A stretch of DNA of 64,000 bases from NCBI GenBank assembly GCA_049889175.1, contig JBMHDW010000007.1:1-64000 (forward strand), given 5' to 3'. The stretch is from JBMHDW01 sp049889175. GTDB taxonomy: Bacteria; Pseudomonadota; Gammaproteobacteria; Comchoanobacterales; Comchoanobacteraceae. Shown here piece by piece: positions 63,437 to 64,000 of this stretch (position 1 is its first letter; every line of letters begins with the position of its first letter). The notes beneath the pieces are model-generated. The model was not told where the DNA came from and made no database searches. It was given only the letters and a program-made list of their open reading frames with translations. The position numbers and the translations under genes are program-made.

Positions 63437-64000
63437 AGAAATAATATCAACAGATTTAGTGGTACTTGGATCTGGACCAGGTGGGTATGCAGCAGCTTAT
63501 CGTGCTGCAGACTTGGGAATAAAAACAATTATGGTTGAAAAATATGAAAAAATAGGTGGTGTGTGTTTGAATGTTGGTTGTATTCCAAGTAAAGCATTAT
63601 TGCACATGGCTGAGGTCTGTAATAGTCTCAAAGAGGCTGATGCCTTTGGTCTTAAAAGCCAGCACGAAGTTGATCATGCTCAATTAAAAGCATGGAAAGA
63701 CAGTATTGTTAATCGATTAACGGGTGGCTTAAGTGGTATGGCAAAAATGCGTCGTGTTCCTGTCATTACTGATCATATGCGCTTTACTGATGCCAATACG
63801 TTAGAGGGCGACCAACATGTGGTAACTTTCAAGCAGGCGATTATTGCTACAGGATCTCATGCTGTTCATTTACCATTCTTGCCTAAAGATGAGCCTCGAG
63901 TGTTTGATTCAACAGGTGCATTAGAGCTGAGTTGGCCAACAGAAAAAATGCTCGTACTCGGTGGGGGCATTATTGGTTGTGAGATGGCAACGGTTTACAA
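63429..64000 (+). CDS. lpdA: Dihydrolipoamide dehydrogenase (E3), 3' end outside window
   Basis: The FAD enzyme that re-oxidises lipoamide in PDH and related complexes. The first about 190 codons are visible. They show the FAD-binding LGSGPGGYAAAYRAADLG, the redox-active pair in GGVCLNVGCIPSKALLHMAE, and, near the window edge, the GGGIIGCEMATV NAD-binding dinucleotide fold. The ATG at 63429 lies inside the end of aceF. The gene runs off the right edge. Confidence 0.96.
   Translation, partial: MPKEIISTDLVVLGSGPGGYAAAYRAADLGIKTIMVEKYEKIGGVCLNVGCIPSKALLHMAEVCNSLKEADAFGLKSQHEVDHAQLKAWKDSIVNRLTGGLSGMAKMRRVPVITDHMRFTDANTLEGDQHVVTFKQAIIATGSHAVHLPFLPKDEPRVFDSTGALELSWPTEKMLVLGGGIIGCEMATVY

Noticed and set aside
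1..64000. Phage, transposon, integron or CRISPR elements
   Set aside because: I saw no transposase, integrase, terminal inverted repeats or repeat-spacer arrays. The accessory genes are not framed by such signs.

Overview
The window looks like a chromosomal segment of a low-GC, probably host-associated or intracellular gammaproteobacterium, perhaps near Legionellales/Coxiellaceae. This is inference. Supporting points are a gammaproteobacterial core gene set with typical local orders (ispB|rplU-rpmA-obgE, tolA-tolB-pal-cpoB, prfB-lysS, rplM-rpsI-sspA-sspB, rsmI|lpoA, aceE-aceF-lpdA), a SufU/SufT-type SUF operon, and much coding capacity given to ankyrin-repeat, long helical-repeat, charged and secreted proteins with no recognisable function. 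No insertion sequence, phage, integrase or CRISPR array was seen. Genes are tightly packed, with many ATGA-type overlaps and several overlapping convergent 3' ends.

Layout. 1-14.2 kb is an accessory region: an ankyrin protein cut by the left edge, small membrane proteins, a 1334-residue repeat protein, an M48-like protein that has lost zinc ligands, and a row of small secreted proteins. Two of these share an almost identical promoter and signal-peptide cassette joined to divergent mature parts, and one carries a frameshift. 14.2-20.1 kb is core: uvrA, ispB, rplU, rpmA, obgE, rpsT. 20.1-29.6 kb holds a small acidic protein, the overlapping sufBCDSU-hesB-sufT operon for Fe-S cluster assembly, and a 1005-residue membrane protein. 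29.7-36.1 kb holds xthA, tolA-tolB-pal-cpoB (without tolQ and tolR), a MurG-like glycosyltransferase and an NfeD membrane protease. 36.15-38.9 kb is a lysine and translation unit: tRNA-Lys(UUU), prfB with its programmed +1 frameshift, and lysS. 38.8-44.3 kb holds a short YgfZ, a methyltransferase-like protein without a SAM motif, a very large CPBP membrane protease, ispA and xseB. 44.3-50.0 kb is a second accessory block, with a charged 623-residue protein and two paralogous proteins of about 510 residues. 50.2-52.1 kb is rplM-rpsI-sspA-sspB.

52.2-55.2 kb is an envelope operon on the minus strand: lpoA, a 43-residue lipoprotein, a BON-like (DolP-like) lipoprotein and an M50 protease, each joined to the next by ATGA overlaps. 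55.3-57.7 kb holds rsmI, the RNase P RNA gene rnpB, and a CPA2 antiporter gene that seems to start at AUU just after rnpB. 57.7-59.1 kb is one more unrecognised acidic protein, and 59.3-64.0 kb is the pyruvate dehydrogenase operon aceE-aceF-lpdA, with lpdA cut by the right edge.

The most informative items are the prfB frameshift with the adjacent tRNA-Lys and lysS, the candidate AUU start, the M48 pseudoprotease, the signal-cassette family of secreted proteins, the 35-residue helical repeat, the paralogous 510-residue pair, and the 43-residue lipoprotein in the lpoA operon.
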